Source: Emiliania huxleyi CCMP1516 (taxonomy: Eukaryota; Haptophyta; Isochrysidales; Noelaerhabdaceae). From it: a stretch of 26,508 nt of DNA. Position numbers and translations under genes: made by a program. Position 1 is the first letter of the stretch. Every line of letters begins with the position of its first letter. The notes beneath the pieces are model-generated. The model made no database searches. It was not told where the DNA came from and saw only the letters and a program-made list of their open reading frames with translations. Below, piece after piece: positions 26,111 through 26,508 of the stretch. The stretch is taken from positions 4,750 to 31,257 of the forward strand of contig NW_005199712.1 of assembly GCF_000372725.1 (NCBI RefSeq). Direction: 5' to 3'.

Positions 26111-26508
26111 AGGTCGCCGGCGGCCGCAACTCCGCCGCCGTCGCTCCGCCGGCTCTGACCGAGTATCGGGCGTTGAGGGCGGCGGCGCAAGCGGGTCTGG
26201 CGCATCTATCGCCACGAGCCTCGCGACCGCGGTCGTGGCACACCTGGCGGCGGCTCTCGAGGCCGTCTCTACGGCGCTCGACGCCGTGTGAGGTCGCCGG
26301 CGGCCGCAACTCCGCCGCCGTCGCTCCGCCGGCTCTGACCGAGTATCGGGCGTTGAGGGCGGCGGCGCAAGCGGGTCTGGCGCATCTATCGCCACGAGCC
26401 TCGCGACCGCGGTCGTGGCACACCTGGCGGCGGCTCTCGGGGCCGTCTCTACGGCGCTCGACGCCGTGTGAGGTCGCCGGCGGCCGCAACTCTGCCGCCG
26501 TCGCTCCG
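26111..26508. repeat. 180-bp tandem repeat running off the window
   Basis: AGGTCGCCGGCGGCCGCAAC starts at 26111, 26291 and 26471. Copies are almost identical (single changes such as CTCGAGG to CTCGGGG). Because 180 is divisible by three, a 60-residue repeat is encoded in every frame. A coding origin is possible but not shown. Confidence 0.9.

Overview
The window is nuclear DNA from a GC-rich unicellular eukaryote, most likely a microalga. A haptophyte-like genome is my best guess, by inference only. The reasons are short spliceosomal introns (about 62-193 nt, some with GC donors), alternative oxidase, MPV17 and Ariadne-type ubiquitin ligase genes, LINE-, copia- and tyrosine-recombinase-type elements, and very long GT/GA/CT microsatellites. 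Nothing looks bacterial: there are no operons or ribosome-binding sites.

Layout. 1-280: 3' end of an unrecognised gene. 281-3150: noncoding DNA and a decayed LINE endonuclease relic on the minus strand. 3153-3782: first copy of a ~0.6 kb dispersed repeat; the second copy lies at 12588-13199. 4541-5433: secreted DUF218/YdcF-like protein, four exons. 5951-6982 (-) and 7477-8097 (+): alternative oxidase and an MPV17-family protein, divergently arranged around a structured intergenic region. 8360-11652: a compact mobile element with perfect split direct repeats and one ORF whose C-terminus resembles a tyrosine recombinase. 11653-13694: GC-rich tandem repeats, a CT tract, and the second dispersed repeat. 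13695-15581: SAP-domain protein with a polyproline linker and a UBA-like tail. 15582-16690: noncoding DNA, a repeat copy and a 3' exon with EGE-GAER repeats. 16982-19740: copia-type Gag ORF with a zinc knuckle and a frameshifted downstream extension, with no pol visible. 20144-21788 (-): monoglyceride-lipase-like hydrolase, four exons. 21999-22437: compound microsatellite. 22507-24696: complete six-exon Ariadne RBR E3 ligase. 25039-25289 (-): last exon of a small membrane/coiled-coil protein. 26111-26508: 180-bp tandem repeat running off the window.

The most interesting object is the element at 8360-11652. Read on the minus strand it is A1 (134 bp) - ORF - B1 (226 bp) - A2 (134 bp) - spacer - B2 (226 bp). 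Each repeat pair is identical and B1 abuts A2. This is the split-direct-repeat geometry of PAT/Ngaro (DIRS-order) elements, and the B1-A2 junction is what a circle joining the two ends would contain. No reverse transcriptase is visible, so it is either a non-autonomous DIRS derivative or a recombinase-only element with DIRS-like ends. The host genes look like ordinary single-copy housekeeping genes; AOX and MPV17 are the only pair whose arrangement suggests shared regulation.
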